A DNA stretch of 64,000 nt from Mayamaea pseudoterrestris (Eukaryota > Bacillariophyta > Bacillariophyceae > Sellaphorales > Sellaphoraceae): assembly GCA_027923505.1 (NCBI GenBank), contig BROI01000033.1, forward strand, positions 81,001 to 145,000. Reading direction: 5' to 3'. The position numbers and the translations under genes were made by a program. Position 1 is the first letter of the stretch; each line of letters opens with the position of its first letter. This document shows positions 56,001 to 64,000 of the stretch, one piece after another. A model generated the notes under the pieces. That model was not told where the DNA came from. It saw only the letters and a list, made by a program, of their open reading frames with translations, and did not search any database.

Positions 56001-56928
56001 CTAGGCGAATCGTCGCAAGCTTGGCTTGCAGTTCGTTCGCTTGGATGGTAGCTAACTCGCCGGAACCAAACTTGGTCGCGAGTTCGCGATAGACGCCTTG
56101 AGCGTCAGACTTGTCGCCGTACTTCATCAGGAGCGACTGGTGTCCAGGGACTTCGAGACAATTGCGAAACGCAGTGTACATGAAGACTTGCTGATTCTCG
56201 AATTCTAATTTCTCTTCTTCCGTGACTGGTACGTACTTGCTGTCGAGCACGTTAGAACAGCCATGGAGCTTGGCGATTGCCTTGGTAGACGCGCTCCAAC
56301 TCAACCACGCGTGGGGATGTTGGAACGTTTTGTAGTCCTTATAGTCTCGTTTCGTCTTGAGGTTCGAGAAACGACCCTTGGCATCTTCTTCCTTTTCGGC
56401 CTTCTCAGCCTTGATGGTCTCATTTTCGAGTTGCTTGGCAAGTAGCTCGGCTTGCTTCTTCTTGGACTCGAGTACGTAGTATCCTTCTTCACGCTTCCGC
56501 GCGATTTCTTGTTCCGCGAGAATCGCTTGGTATCGCTCGAGCTTGCCTAAATCAAGCAACGCCCATTTCTTGGTGTTCGGGGGTCCGTCGTGCATGGTAA
56601 ACCATTCGCATGCATCGAGGACAAGGTTCACGTAGACTGGTGCTAGTGTCGTTTCGTATCGTTCTGGGGCGGCGGCTGCTTGTTCCTCGGCCGGTTCCTC
56701 GGCCGGCTCGTCGCCGGGCGCATCGTCAGGTTGCGCGCCTTCAGGTTGTTCAACGCCAGCTTGGATGGCGGCTCTGTCGACCCAGTAGGGGGCTTCAAGT
56801 TGCTCCTTGGTCAATCTCAACATCTGGGTAGTGGTGGTTACATTCCAAAACAAGAACGCTTCTTGGATGTCTCGTCCGAAAACGTTCGTGCAGAGAAGCT
56901 GCAAAGCTTCCGCAGTAATCGACACCAT
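53077..56928 (-). CDS. Copia Gag-protease-integrase polyprotein, internal copy 1
   Basis: An intact frame of 1283 codons, ATG 56928, stop TAG. Gag occupies about residues 1-480 and has acidic/Ala repeats (DEPAEEPAEEQAAAAPE) and a Gly/Arg-rich box (GRGNGRGSGRGGQGGRGGGR) where many copia Gags have a CCHC zinc knuckle; I see no CCHC. The protease has GSLIDGGANGGLAGSDMRIL near residue 632. The integrase has TDTWFSKEPAFNDG near 904, LLISDNSRVQLGKQ near 966 and NQNPAERRIQEVKS near 1004, fitting a D-D-(~35)-E triad, and ends with YVRSDRTGMVVVRSNVRPFSEGRN. A 218-bp leader separates it from LTR B. Confidence 0.92.
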   Translation of the reverse strand: MVSITAEALQLLCTNVFGRDIQEAFLFWNVTTTTQMLRLTKEQLEAPYWVDRAAIQAGVEQPEGAQPDDAPGDEPAEEPAEEQAAAAPERYETTLAPVYVNLVLDACEWFTMHDGPPNTKKWALLDLGKLERYQAILAEQEIARKREEGYYVLESKKKQAELLAKQLENETIKAEKAEKEEDAKGRFSNLKTKRDYKDYKTFQHPHAWLSWSASTKAIAKLHGCSNVLDSKYVPVTEEEKLEFENQQVFMYTAFRNCLEVPGHQSLLMKYGDKSDAQGVYRELATKFGSGELATIQANELQAKLATIRLDSTWTKGHYKFLNYIEQLMKNLEEFRPGVTDDKKKYYWLRAAVEGDEEFGPTCTTFDQHLQFERRRIISANGDPDAVVTEDYDCLFDMLSQQALRVDNKNAKLNKGKKNADRQANNANTSGQGRGNGRGSGRGGQGGRGGGRDGGRGSQVSRGSGGRGSSAPLPAAGTQAHRERFPGDYLNFEQLLQNPWSYMSYERLGRLNEDEYAQLMARREAVPRPATTRRANNGNRANNQQSQAAASVPGTILYQNDAVSIAPTTATQGAPDDMIRSFLANAASSRTQAANNTQQEFMGSDGRRYRAMVSVRYTVNRARSNETRQGSLIDGGANGGLAGSDMRILSTTNHTCNVTGLSDHTVRDLQVGTGVALIETRTGPIIGQFNQYALYDGAESIHAPSQLRSFGHLIDDVPRSQNGTQAIVTSCGKTIPLAIRDGLPRMDMRPPTDAELEMYPTVIFSADTLWDPAELDNEWNEEELEFNRHLDELEETHGFVDARMDDFGDATYRNNMNSVERVVQYVDRNQADTTRQANARRIMPQEPDYQALRPYLGYTPLERVKRTIKNTTQLFRASAHTPFRQHFKSRFPAANVVRFHDDTATDTWFSKEPAFNDGIRGHGGCKMMQLFVGKKSLLTRGYPLRTESDMPMALEDFIRDIGAPDLLISDNSRVQLGKQVETLLRFYAIRDQQSEPGYQNQNPAERRIQEVKSSVQNIMNRTGAPAGAWLLCALYVIALFNNLATESLNWKTPTEAAFNRVPDISPFLQFKFWERVLYEAGADEPPTFPHTKEAAGRWVGIAENKGDILTYQVRSDRTGMVVVRSNVRPFSEGRNLRAEAESAPEPESERPLFAEPVFDARPARERVQVETVDEFDDEYDLVGPVFEHDLTPTPAPDSGGTVDEDAFTLESAAELAGLDPDGPMPSFTPAELMGRTVLLDEEDGSTRRYKVIEQLNDRDEANHKIIKFRLSLGDGDAELITTTN

Positions 56929-57146
56929 GATAGTGAATACCTCGCTTCCGCAAGTCCTTTCTCACACAACAACCGCTCTCAATGCGGTCGAGCCTTATAC
57001 GATCCTGTTCTACGCGCTCGTGCCAAGTATTCGGATTGACGACGCCGCAAGGAATCTGCTCTTTCTCTCTCAATTTCTCGATTCTTTCACTCTCTCTCTT
57101 TCGCACAGCTCTTTCAGGTCAAGACAAGCTAGCAAGACTGTTAATC

Positions 57147-57475
57147 TGACACGATAATATCAGACGAACCTTTATTCCAGCGACTACAATGGACTCGGAG
57201 CGATCAACCTCTTCGTCCAGCGTAAAGCAAACAAACAAACTCAATTGCTAGAATAGTGCATGTTACTCGCTACTCTACTCGTGCGCTTCTTTCTCGTTCT
57301 CACTGGGTTCACGGTCGAGGTTCACGCCTCGATCGTCAGCGATTTCACTCATGTATGTGAGGATTCGGTCACAAGTGTGACTCAACCCTGCACAGGATTA
57401 AATGCATACAAAACACAGGTAGCTAACCGTCTTGTCATAAGACGCAGGTCAACTCAACTCAATAATATTGTGTCA
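57147..57475 (-). repeat. LTR B (middle LTR)
   Basis: 329 bp, identical to LTR C by eye. On its right it joins internal 2 directly at GCGAGCCGCAG, a point that lies 156 bp inside internal copy 1 (51225). The join occurs exactly at the LTR terminus TGTGTCA. Confidence 0.95.
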
Positions 57476-59326
57476 GCGAGCCGCAGTTTGTGTCGCCAGC
57501 AAAGTGTGGAGGTGGAATCGTTGACGACTTCTTGACACTTTCGTTGTCGCCGAACATCCGGCTGGTCCATCAAAGGAACTCCCAACATGCGTAGGGAGTA
57601 TCGGAAATCCATAATCTGTTCCGTCGCGGTCTTGGCGACGACGGAACTCGGGATCCGCACGTTGCAGTCTCGACAGTATTCTGACGCTTGCAGAACCATT
57701 CGACGGTGTCTGGTTCAGGGAAATGCAGGACTCCCATTGCGGAACGTCCAGTAGTGTAATCATGGTACAGGTTCGCGTCCATAAAGGTAGTTAGTTGCAC
57801 AGGCTTGCCCCTTCGGGATCGGCATGTTCCACGGAAGCTCTTCGCTTGAGTTGCCGTAGACCGATTGCAACCAATCATACTTAGTAGGTTCCCCGTGATC
57901 GACGATCTTCGTCCGGAAACGAATCGCTGCATCAGGGTACTCAGCTAGGTAGCCACGAGACTCGCTTGGCTCGGTCAGGAACGCGCGGGGCGCAGCGGAA
58001 TCGCCAAGTGTCATTACGGCACAATGAATGTCAAGTCGACATAGGGTCACTGCCCACTGGAGGGCACCGATAAGAGACTGGTACTGTTGAATGCCACGGG
58101 CATCCAGCTCTTCGGTAAGGTCAAGTTCCGGGGTGGTCCCCGGCGTCAAGCGGTGACTTGCGCTGCGTGGCTTCTGCCAAACATGGTCTCGGAGTTCTGA
58201 GCACGACCGACGTAGGTCTTCGCGCTCATGCAGAGGGTTCCATCTGGATCACGATAGAAGTCGGCTCCAAGGTGATACTTGATGTCGCCAACGCCCTCAA
58301 CTTGTACTTGGGGTACTTCTCCTTGAGGAGGTCCGTGAAGGCTTGTGGATCTTTCATGGCCATAGCCAGATCGTCGAAGACGAACACGCCGACGTACTCG
58401 TAGTGAGTGCCACAGTCTTTCATCCAGACGTCAGGGTCCGCGTAGCTGGTAGAAAATGTCGCGGAGTGTGCCGGCAAAGTGCTCATGCCAACGCGACGCC
58501 AGAAGTGCGCAATCCGAAGTGCCTTGTAGATGACCAAGGTATGGCCTTCCAATGTGTCCAAACTCGGGACCGGCAACAATGTAGACCTTTTCCTTGGTCT
58601 TGGCCTCGAGGTAAGGCGTTACCGACACCGGCAGCGCCCAAAACTTGAGGTCGTTCAGTTCAGCTATTAGTGCTATGGTTCGGATGCTTCGCATAGAGAC
58701 CACACCGAGTAGGCGGAGTCCATGGGCGGAGCGGTCAATGTCCCCGGCGACGAGCCGGCCTTACGTCAGATCGCTCTGCAGTCGAAACAAGATGCGCGTT
58801 GATGCGCTTCCAATCACTTTCCATGAAGGCACCGATGCCCTTGTCGATGAAAGTGTCGTACTCGTGTAGCTGCTCCATCTCAGTCTTGACGGCGTCAGCC
58901 CATAGTGTGTTTCCATTGGCAGCGTCGAGGCGGTTCGCTTCCTTCCAGGTATTAGGAACTTGAACGCCAAACTTGAAACGCGCTTCTTGGACACGGTTCT
59001 TCTTTGCAGCCTTGCACATGCGGTTAAACATTTTAGTGCGTCCTGCCATGCGCTTCAAGCGCTTCCATCCATCCTTGTCCAGCATACCCTTGCGCTTGGC
59101 CGCATTTCGGCAACGGTCACAGGGTCGGACTTGATAATCGAAAAGCAGTGGCTCCCAGGTCTTCTCCGCCATTTGCCCATTGGATGAGCAAGTTGTAGGA
59201 TGAGCCGCGATAGCGCGCTTGTGTCAGTGGACCTTCATGTCCGTCAATGAAATCAAACTTGTAGATACTGATCGTCGTTGTCATCATCCCCCAGTCGTAA
59301 AGAATCTTGCCGTTCGCACAGGTCGG
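57476..59326 (-). pseudogene. RT-RNase H region, internal copy 2, broken and 3'-truncated
   Basis: It shares the TAG after the integrase frame, the single-base shift and the VFDD active-site lesion with copy 1. In addition it has one base fewer near 58705 (ACACCGAGT for ACGCCAGAGT), which breaks the SAYSGVVSMRSIR frame that is open in copy 1. Its 3' end stops at LTR B and lacks the last ~50 codons and the PPT. Confidence 0.82.
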
Positions 59327-62300
59327 CTAGTTCGTTGTGGTAATAAGTTCGGCGTCGCCGTCGCCGAGACTCAATCGAAACTTGATAATCTTGTGGTTGG
59401 CTTCATCGCGATCGTTTAGTTGCTCAATAACCTTGTAACGTCGCGTGGAGCCGTCTTCCTCGTCAAGAAGGACAGTGCGTCCCATCAGTTCAGCCGGAGT
59501 AAAGGACGGCATGGGTCCGTCGGGATCCAGACCGGCTAACTCGGCAGCGCTTTCCAACGTGAATGCGTCTTCATCCACGGTTCCCCCAGAATCAGGCGCT
59601 GGGGTCGGTGTAAGGTCGTGTTCAAACACCGGACCGACTAGGTCATATTCGTCGTCAAACTCGTCGACAGTTTCAACTTGGACTCGTTCACGCGCAGGGC
59701 GCGCGTCGAAGACAGGTTCCGCGAACAGTGGTCGTTCGGACTCGGGTTCAGGAGCGCTTTCAGCTTCAGCGCGTAGGTTACGTCCTTCGGAGAAGGGACG
59801 AACGTTGGATCGGACGACAACCATTCCAGTCCGATCGGATCGGACCTGGTACGTGAGGATGTCACCCTTGTTCTCTGCAATGCCGACCCAGCGTCCTGCT
59901 GCTTCCTTGGTGTGAGGAAATGTCGGCGGCTCGTCAGCTCCAGCTTCGTACAGGACTCGTTCCCAAAACTTGAACTGCAGGAACGGCGAAATGTCGGGTA
60001 CTCGATTGAAGGCAGCTTCAGTAGGGGTCTTCCAGTTGAGGGACTCGGTCGCCAGATTGTTGAATAAGGCGATTACGTACAGCGCGCATAGGAGCCAGGC
60101 TCCAGCGGGTGCGCCCGTACGGTTCATGATGTTCTGGACTGATGACTTGACTTCCTGGATGCGACGCTCGGCAGGGTTCTGGTTCTGGTATCCGGGCTCG
60201 CTCTGTTGGTCACGAATCGCGTAGAATCGCAACAAGGTTTCAACTTGCTTCCCGAGCTGCACTCGCGAGTTATCGCTAATGAGCAAGTCGGGAGCGCCAA
60301 TGTCTCGAATGAAGTCTTCGAGCGCCATGGGCATGTCACTCTCGGTTCTCAGTGGGTATCCCCTCGTCAGCAAGCTCTTCTTGCCGACGAACAGTTGCAT
60401 CATCTTGCATCCGCCATGGCCGCGGATTCCGTCGTTAAAGGCGGGTTCCTTGGAAAACCAGGTATCTGTCGCCGTATCGTCATGGAAACGAACCACATTG
60501 GCGGCAGGGAATCGCGACTTAAAGTGTTGGCGAAATGGGGTGTGTGCCGATGCACGGAAAAGCTGTGTCGTATTCTTAATGGTGCGCTTGACTCGTTCAA
60601 GTGGCGTGTAGCCAAGGTAGGGTCGAAGCGCTTGGTAGTCAGGTTCTTGTGGCATTATGCGTCGTGCATTGGCTTGGCGCGTCGTATCAGCCTGATTGCG
60701 ATCGACATACTGCACCACACGTTCCACTGAATTCATGTTGTTCCGGTAGGTGGCGTCGCCGAAGTCATCCATGCGGGCGTCGACGAAACCGTGGGTTTCT
60801 TCCAATTCGTCGAGGTGACGATTAAACTCAAGTTCTTCTTCGTTCCATTCATTGTCCAATTCCGCCGGATCCCAAAGGGTGTCCGCAGAGAAAATGACCG
60901 TCGGATACATTTCCAACTCTGCGTCCGTCGGCGGACGCATATCCATACGAGGCAAACCGTCGCGGATCGCCAAGGGGATGGTCTTGCCACAACTGGTGAC
61001 AATGGCTTGTGTTCCATTCTGGGAGCGAGGGACGTCGTCGATCAGATGACCGAACGACCGAAGTTGCGACGGAGCATGAATGGATTCAGCACCGTCGTAC
61101 AAAGCATACTGGTTGAACTGCCCGATAATGGGTCCAGTCCGAGTCTCAATCAATGCGACGCCAGTTCCGACTTGAAGGTCGCGAACCGTGTGGTCGCTCA
61201 AACCTGTCACGTTACACGTGTGGTTGGTAGTACTCAAGATTCTCATATCGCTTCCAGCGAGTCCACCGTTCGCACCGCCGTCAATCAGCGATCCTTGGCG
61301 GGTCTCGTTGCTGCGAGCTCGATTCACAGTGTAGCGCACCGATACCATTGCGCGGTACCGACGGCCGTCGCTTCCCATAAACTCTTGCTGGGTGTTGTTC
61401 GCAGCTTGAGTGCGAGACGACGCGGCGTTCGCAAGGAAAGATCTAATCATGTCATCCGGTGCACCTTGAGTGGCTGTCGTCGGGGCGATCGAGACAGCGT
61501 CATTCTGATACAAGATTGTACCAGGCACCGAGGCAGCCGCTTGTGACTGCTGGTTATTCGCGCGGTTGCCATTGTTCGCGCGTCTTGTCGTGGCTGGTCT
61601 TGGGACGGCTTCGCGTCGAGCCATGAGCTGAGCGTATTCGTCCTCGTTAAGTCGGCCGAGTCGTTCGTACGACATGTACGACCAGGGGTTCTGCAACAAC
61701 TGTTCAAAGTTCAGATAATCACCAGGGAATCGTTCCCGATGCGCTTGCGTACCGGCTGCTGGTAGTGGCGCGGAAGAGCCTCGTCCTCCGGAACCACGGC
61801 TCACTTGGGAACCGCGTCCACCGTCTCGTCCACCGCCGCGTCCGCCTTGTCCGCCACGACCGGAACCGCGTCCATTACCACGTCCTTGTCCGGAAGTGTT
61901 AGCGTTGTTCGCTTGGCGGTCGGCGTTCTTCTTGCCCTTATTCAACTTGGCGTTCTTGTTGTCGACGCGCAGAGCCTGCTGCGACAACATGTCGAAAAGA
62001 CAGTCATAATCTTCCGTCACGACGGCGTCTGGGTCACCATTTGCACTGATGATGCGTCGTCGTTCAAATTGCAAGTGCTGGTCGAACGTCGTGCATGTGG
62101 GGCCGAATTCTTCGTCGCCTTCCACTGCAGCTCGGAGCCAGTAGTACTTTTTCTTGTCATCCGTCACTCCAGGACGGAACTCTTCGAGGTTCTTCATGAG
62201 CTGTTCGATGTAGTTTAGGAACTTGTAGTGTCCTTTCGTCCAGGTCGAATCTAGGCGAATCGTCGCAAGCTTGGCTTGCAGTTCGTTCGCTTGGATGGTA

Positions 62301-63178
62301 GCTAACTCGCCGGAACCAAACTTGGTCGCGAGTTCGCGATAGACGCCTTGAGCGTCAGACTTGTCGCCGTACTTCATCAGGAGCGACTGGTGTCCAGGGA
62401 CTTCGAGACAATTGCGAAACGCAGTGTACATGAAGACTTGCTGATTCTCGAATTCTAATTTCTCTTCTTCCGTGACTGGTACGTACTTGCTGTCGAGCAC
62501 GTTAGAACAGCCATGGAGCTTGGCGATTGCCTTGGTAGACGCGCTCCAACTCAACCACGCGTGGGGATGTTGGAACGTTTTGTAGTCCTTATAGTCTCGT
62601 TTCGTCTTGAGGTTCGAGAAACGACCCTTGGCATCTTCTTCCTTTTCGGCCTTCTCAGCCTTGATGGTCTCATTTTCGAGTTGCTTGGCAAGTAGCTCGG
62701 CTTGCTTCTTCTTGGACTCGAGTACGTAGTATCCTTCTTCACGCTTCCGCGCGATTTCTTGTTCCGCGAGAATCGCTTGGTATCGCTCGAGCTTGCCTAA
62801 ATCAAGCAACGCCCATTTCTTGGTGTTCGGGGGTCCGTCGTGCATGGTAAACCATTCGCATGCATCGAGGACAAGGTTCACGTAGACTGGTGCTAGTGTC
62901 GTTTCGTATCGTTCTGGGGCGGCGGCTGCTTGTTCCTCGGCCGGTTCCTCGGCCGGCTCGTCGCCGGGCGCATCGTCAGGTTGCGCGCCTTCAGGTTGTT
63001 CAACGCCAGCTTGGATGGCGGCTCTGTCGACCCAGTAGGGGGCTTCAAGTTGCTCCTTGGTCAATCTCAACATCTGGGTAGTGGTGGTTACATTCCAAAA
63101 CAAGAACGCTTCTTGGATGTCTCGTCCGAAAACGTTCGTGCAGAGAAGCTGCAAAGCTTCCGCAGTAATCGACACCAT
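59327..63178 (-). CDS. Copia Gag-protease-integrase polyprotein, internal copy 2
   Basis: 1283 codons, with a translation identical to that at 53077-56928, offset by exactly 6250 bp. All the motifs listed there are present. The leader from LTR C to the ATG is also 218 bp, so this copy keeps a complete 5' LTR, leader and Gag-integrase unit and may be the one transcribed. Confidence 0.92.
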   Translation of the reverse strand: MVSITAEALQLLCTNVFGRDIQEAFLFWNVTTTTQMLRLTKEQLEAPYWVDRAAIQAGVEQPEGAQPDDAPGDEPAEEPAEEQAAAAPERYETTLAPVYVNLVLDACEWFTMHDGPPNTKKWALLDLGKLERYQAILAEQEIARKREEGYYVLESKKKQAELLAKQLENETIKAEKAEKEEDAKGRFSNLKTKRDYKDYKTFQHPHAWLSWSASTKAIAKLHGCSNVLDSKYVPVTEEEKLEFENQQVFMYTAFRNCLEVPGHQSLLMKYGDKSDAQGVYRELATKFGSGELATIQANELQAKLATIRLDSTWTKGHYKFLNYIEQLMKNLEEFRPGVTDDKKKYYWLRAAVEGDEEFGPTCTTFDQHLQFERRRIISANGDPDAVVTEDYDCLFDMLSQQALRVDNKNAKLNKGKKNADRQANNANTSGQGRGNGRGSGRGGQGGRGGGRDGGRGSQVSRGSGGRGSSAPLPAAGTQAHRERFPGDYLNFEQLLQNPWSYMSYERLGRLNEDEYAQLMARREAVPRPATTRRANNGNRANNQQSQAAASVPGTILYQNDAVSIAPTTATQGAPDDMIRSFLANAASSRTQAANNTQQEFMGSDGRRYRAMVSVRYTVNRARSNETRQGSLIDGGANGGLAGSDMRILSTTNHTCNVTGLSDHTVRDLQVGTGVALIETRTGPIIGQFNQYALYDGAESIHAPSQLRSFGHLIDDVPRSQNGTQAIVTSCGKTIPLAIRDGLPRMDMRPPTDAELEMYPTVIFSADTLWDPAELDNEWNEEELEFNRHLDELEETHGFVDARMDDFGDATYRNNMNSVERVVQYVDRNQADTTRQANARRIMPQEPDYQALRPYLGYTPLERVKRTIKNTTQLFRASAHTPFRQHFKSRFPAANVVRFHDDTATDTWFSKEPAFNDGIRGHGGCKMMQLFVGKKSLLTRGYPLRTESDMPMALEDFIRDIGAPDLLISDNSRVQLGKQVETLLRFYAIRDQQSEPGYQNQNPAERRIQEVKSSVQNIMNRTGAPAGAWLLCALYVIALFNNLATESLNWKTPTEAAFNRVPDISPFLQFKFWERVLYEAGADEPPTFPHTKEAAGRWVGIAENKGDILTYQVRSDRTGMVVVRSNVRPFSEGRNLRAEAESAPEPESERPLFAEPVFDARPARERVQVETVDEFDDEYDLVGPVFEHDLTPTPAPDSGGTVDEDAFTLESAAELAGLDPDGPMPSFTPAELMGRTVLLDEEDGSTRRYKVIEQLNDRDEANHKIIKFRLSLGDGDAELITTTN

Positions 63179-63396
63179 GATAGTGAATACCTCGCTTCCG
63201 CAAGTCCTTTCTCACACAACAACCGCTCTCAATGCGGTCGAGCCTTATACGATCCTGTTCTACGCGCTCGTGCCAAGTATTCGGATTGACGACGCCGCAA
63301 GGAATCTGCTCTTTCTCTCTCAATTTCTCGATTCTTTCACTCTCTCTCTTTCGCACAGCTCTTTCAGGTCAAGACAAGCTAGCAAGACTGTTAATC

Positions 63397-63725
63397 TGAC
63401 ACGATAATATCAGACGAACCTTTATTCCAGCGACTACAATGGACTCGGAGCGATCAACCTCTTCGTCCAGCGTAAAGCAAACAAACAAACTCAATTGCTA
63501 GAATAGTGCATGTTACTCGCTACTCTACTCGTGCGCTTCTTTCTCGTTCTCACTGGGTTCACGGTCGAGGTTCACGCCTCGATCGTCAGCGATTTCACTC
63601 ATGTATGTGAGGATTCGGTCACAAGTGTGACTCAACCCTGCACAGGATTAAATGCATACAAAACACAGGTAGCTAACCGTCTTGTCATAAGACGCAGGTC
63701 AACTCAACTCAATAATATTGTGTCA
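63397..63725 (-). repeat. LTR C (5' LTR of the array)
   Basis: 329 bp, TGACAC...GTGTCA, followed at once by the TGCCT target duplication. As the outermost 5' LTR in the minus orientation it should carry the promoter of the array. Confidence 0.95.
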
Positions 63726-63730
63726 TGCCT
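63726..63730. repeat. Target-site duplication, right copy
   Basis: TGCCT follows LTR C; it matches 50734-50738. Confidence 0.88.
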
Positions 63731-64000
63731 CAGTTTATATGCTTGCCCACCATGTGAGCTTGGAGAAGAGCAAGTTGATGAATGAAATGGGGCCAAACCT
63801 GATTGACAGGTGAGAAGATACCTGGATGTAATGGATGCCAATCAGCACAAGTGCAGATTGCCCTCCATTGCATGGCTGTTTCCTTCCGCGTGCCTGGCGC
63901 CATGTGGCAAGAACAGCGGAAGAAGGAAAGAGAAAGGAGAACAAGAAGACTCTGGATCAGGTGGAAAGACCCTGAGATGGCTCCTGATAAGAGGAGCTAG
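63731..64000. other. Right flank, no gene recognised
   Basis: A plus-strand frame at 63803-64000 (65 codons) is Lys/Arg/Glu-rich and runs to the window edge with TAG; it has no recognisable motif. The box GCTTGCCCACCATGTGAGC at about 63741 resembles GCTTGCCCACTATGTGAGC at about 50691 on the other side of the retroelement array, so the flanks may themselves be members of a dispersed repeat. Confidence 0.45.

Larger units (their letters stand above)
50739..63725 (-). mobile_element. Ty1/copia (CoDi-like) array with three LTRs and two internal regions
   Basis: Read on the minus strand: LTR C (63725-63397), internal 2 (63396-57476), LTR B (57475-57147), internal 1 (57146-51069), LTR A (51068-50739). 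Protein order is Gag, protease, integrase, RT, RNase H, as in copia. The flanking 5-bp duplication TGCCT encloses the whole 13 kb, not each unit. The internal copies are offset by 6250-6251 bp and differ at only about four places that I can see. Internal 2 lacks the last ~156 bp next to its 3' LTR. Downstream of the 5' LTR the minus strand reads GATTAACAGTCTTGC, not the TGG start of a standard tRNA primer site. The polypurine tract is weak (AAGGTGGA). Confidence 0.92.

Noticed and set aside
57147-57475. Two independent neighbouring insertions of the same element sharing an LTR
   Set aside because: Independent insertions would each have two LTRs and their own target duplications. Only the outer ends carry TGCCT, and the middle LTR has none.
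1-64000. TAG reassigned to a sense codon in this nuclear genome
   Set aside because: OGDH, the mitochondrial TPR gene, the small secreted gene and the 42.6-kb gene end naturally at TAG, so a general reassignment does not fit.

Overview
The window looks like a piece of a nuclear chromosome from a stramenopile alga, most probably a diatom. The evidence is short GT-AG introns (71-285 bp, mostly 80-145 bp), a mixture of plant-like and animal-like housekeeping genes, a possible plastid-type presequence (signal peptide followed by Phe), and Ty1/copia retrotransposons whose Gag-protease-integrase-RT layout resembles the diatom CoDi group. The species cannot be named from the sequence. All assignments come from reading the sequence; no database search was run.

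Layout. 1-6.3 kb: the 3' part of an SGNH-hydrolase-like gene, a four-exon ATP-type phosphofructokinase with an N-terminal membrane anchor, an FkbM-type methyltransferase gene interrupted by one in-frame TAG, and a small spliced secreted-protein gene. 6.8-17.6 kb: about 11 kb of satellite DNA with no convincing gene. It is a mosaic of a ~167-bp unit (A/C, present in both orientations), about 24 copies of a ~353-bp unit (B) and about seven copies of a ~172-bp unit (D). All carry perfect or near-perfect palindromes; A/C and B share the core CAA(G/C)TTG, and some units show paired changes that preserve the palindrome. 17.7-44 kb: ordinary gene-dense DNA with a 2OG-Fe(II) oxygenase-TPR fusion, a Ser-rich protein, a mitochondrial TPR protein, 2-oxoglutarate dehydrogenase E1, a family-16 methyltransferase, a G-beta WD40 protein, a membrane protein with a second in-frame TAG, a membrane-anchored divergent protein kinase, UDP-glucose:glycoprotein glucosyltransferase, two tandem tRNA-Asp genes, a possibly plastid-targeted protein and a disordered basic protein.

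43.9-64 kb: a second, separate array of the A/C satellite. It is broken by a decayed plus-strand copia element, beside which sits a young minus-strand copia array. The array has three LTRs and two nearly identical internal regions, and the same 5-bp duplication (TGCCT) flanks the whole 13 kb.

The genes do not form an operon-like pathway. The functional themes are central carbon metabolism (PFK, OGDH), ER glycoprotein quality control (UGGT), signalling (G-beta, kinase) and methyl transfer. The candidates for something undescribed are the palindromic satellite complex, the two host genes whose coding sense continues past an in-frame TAG, and the three-LTR copia array.
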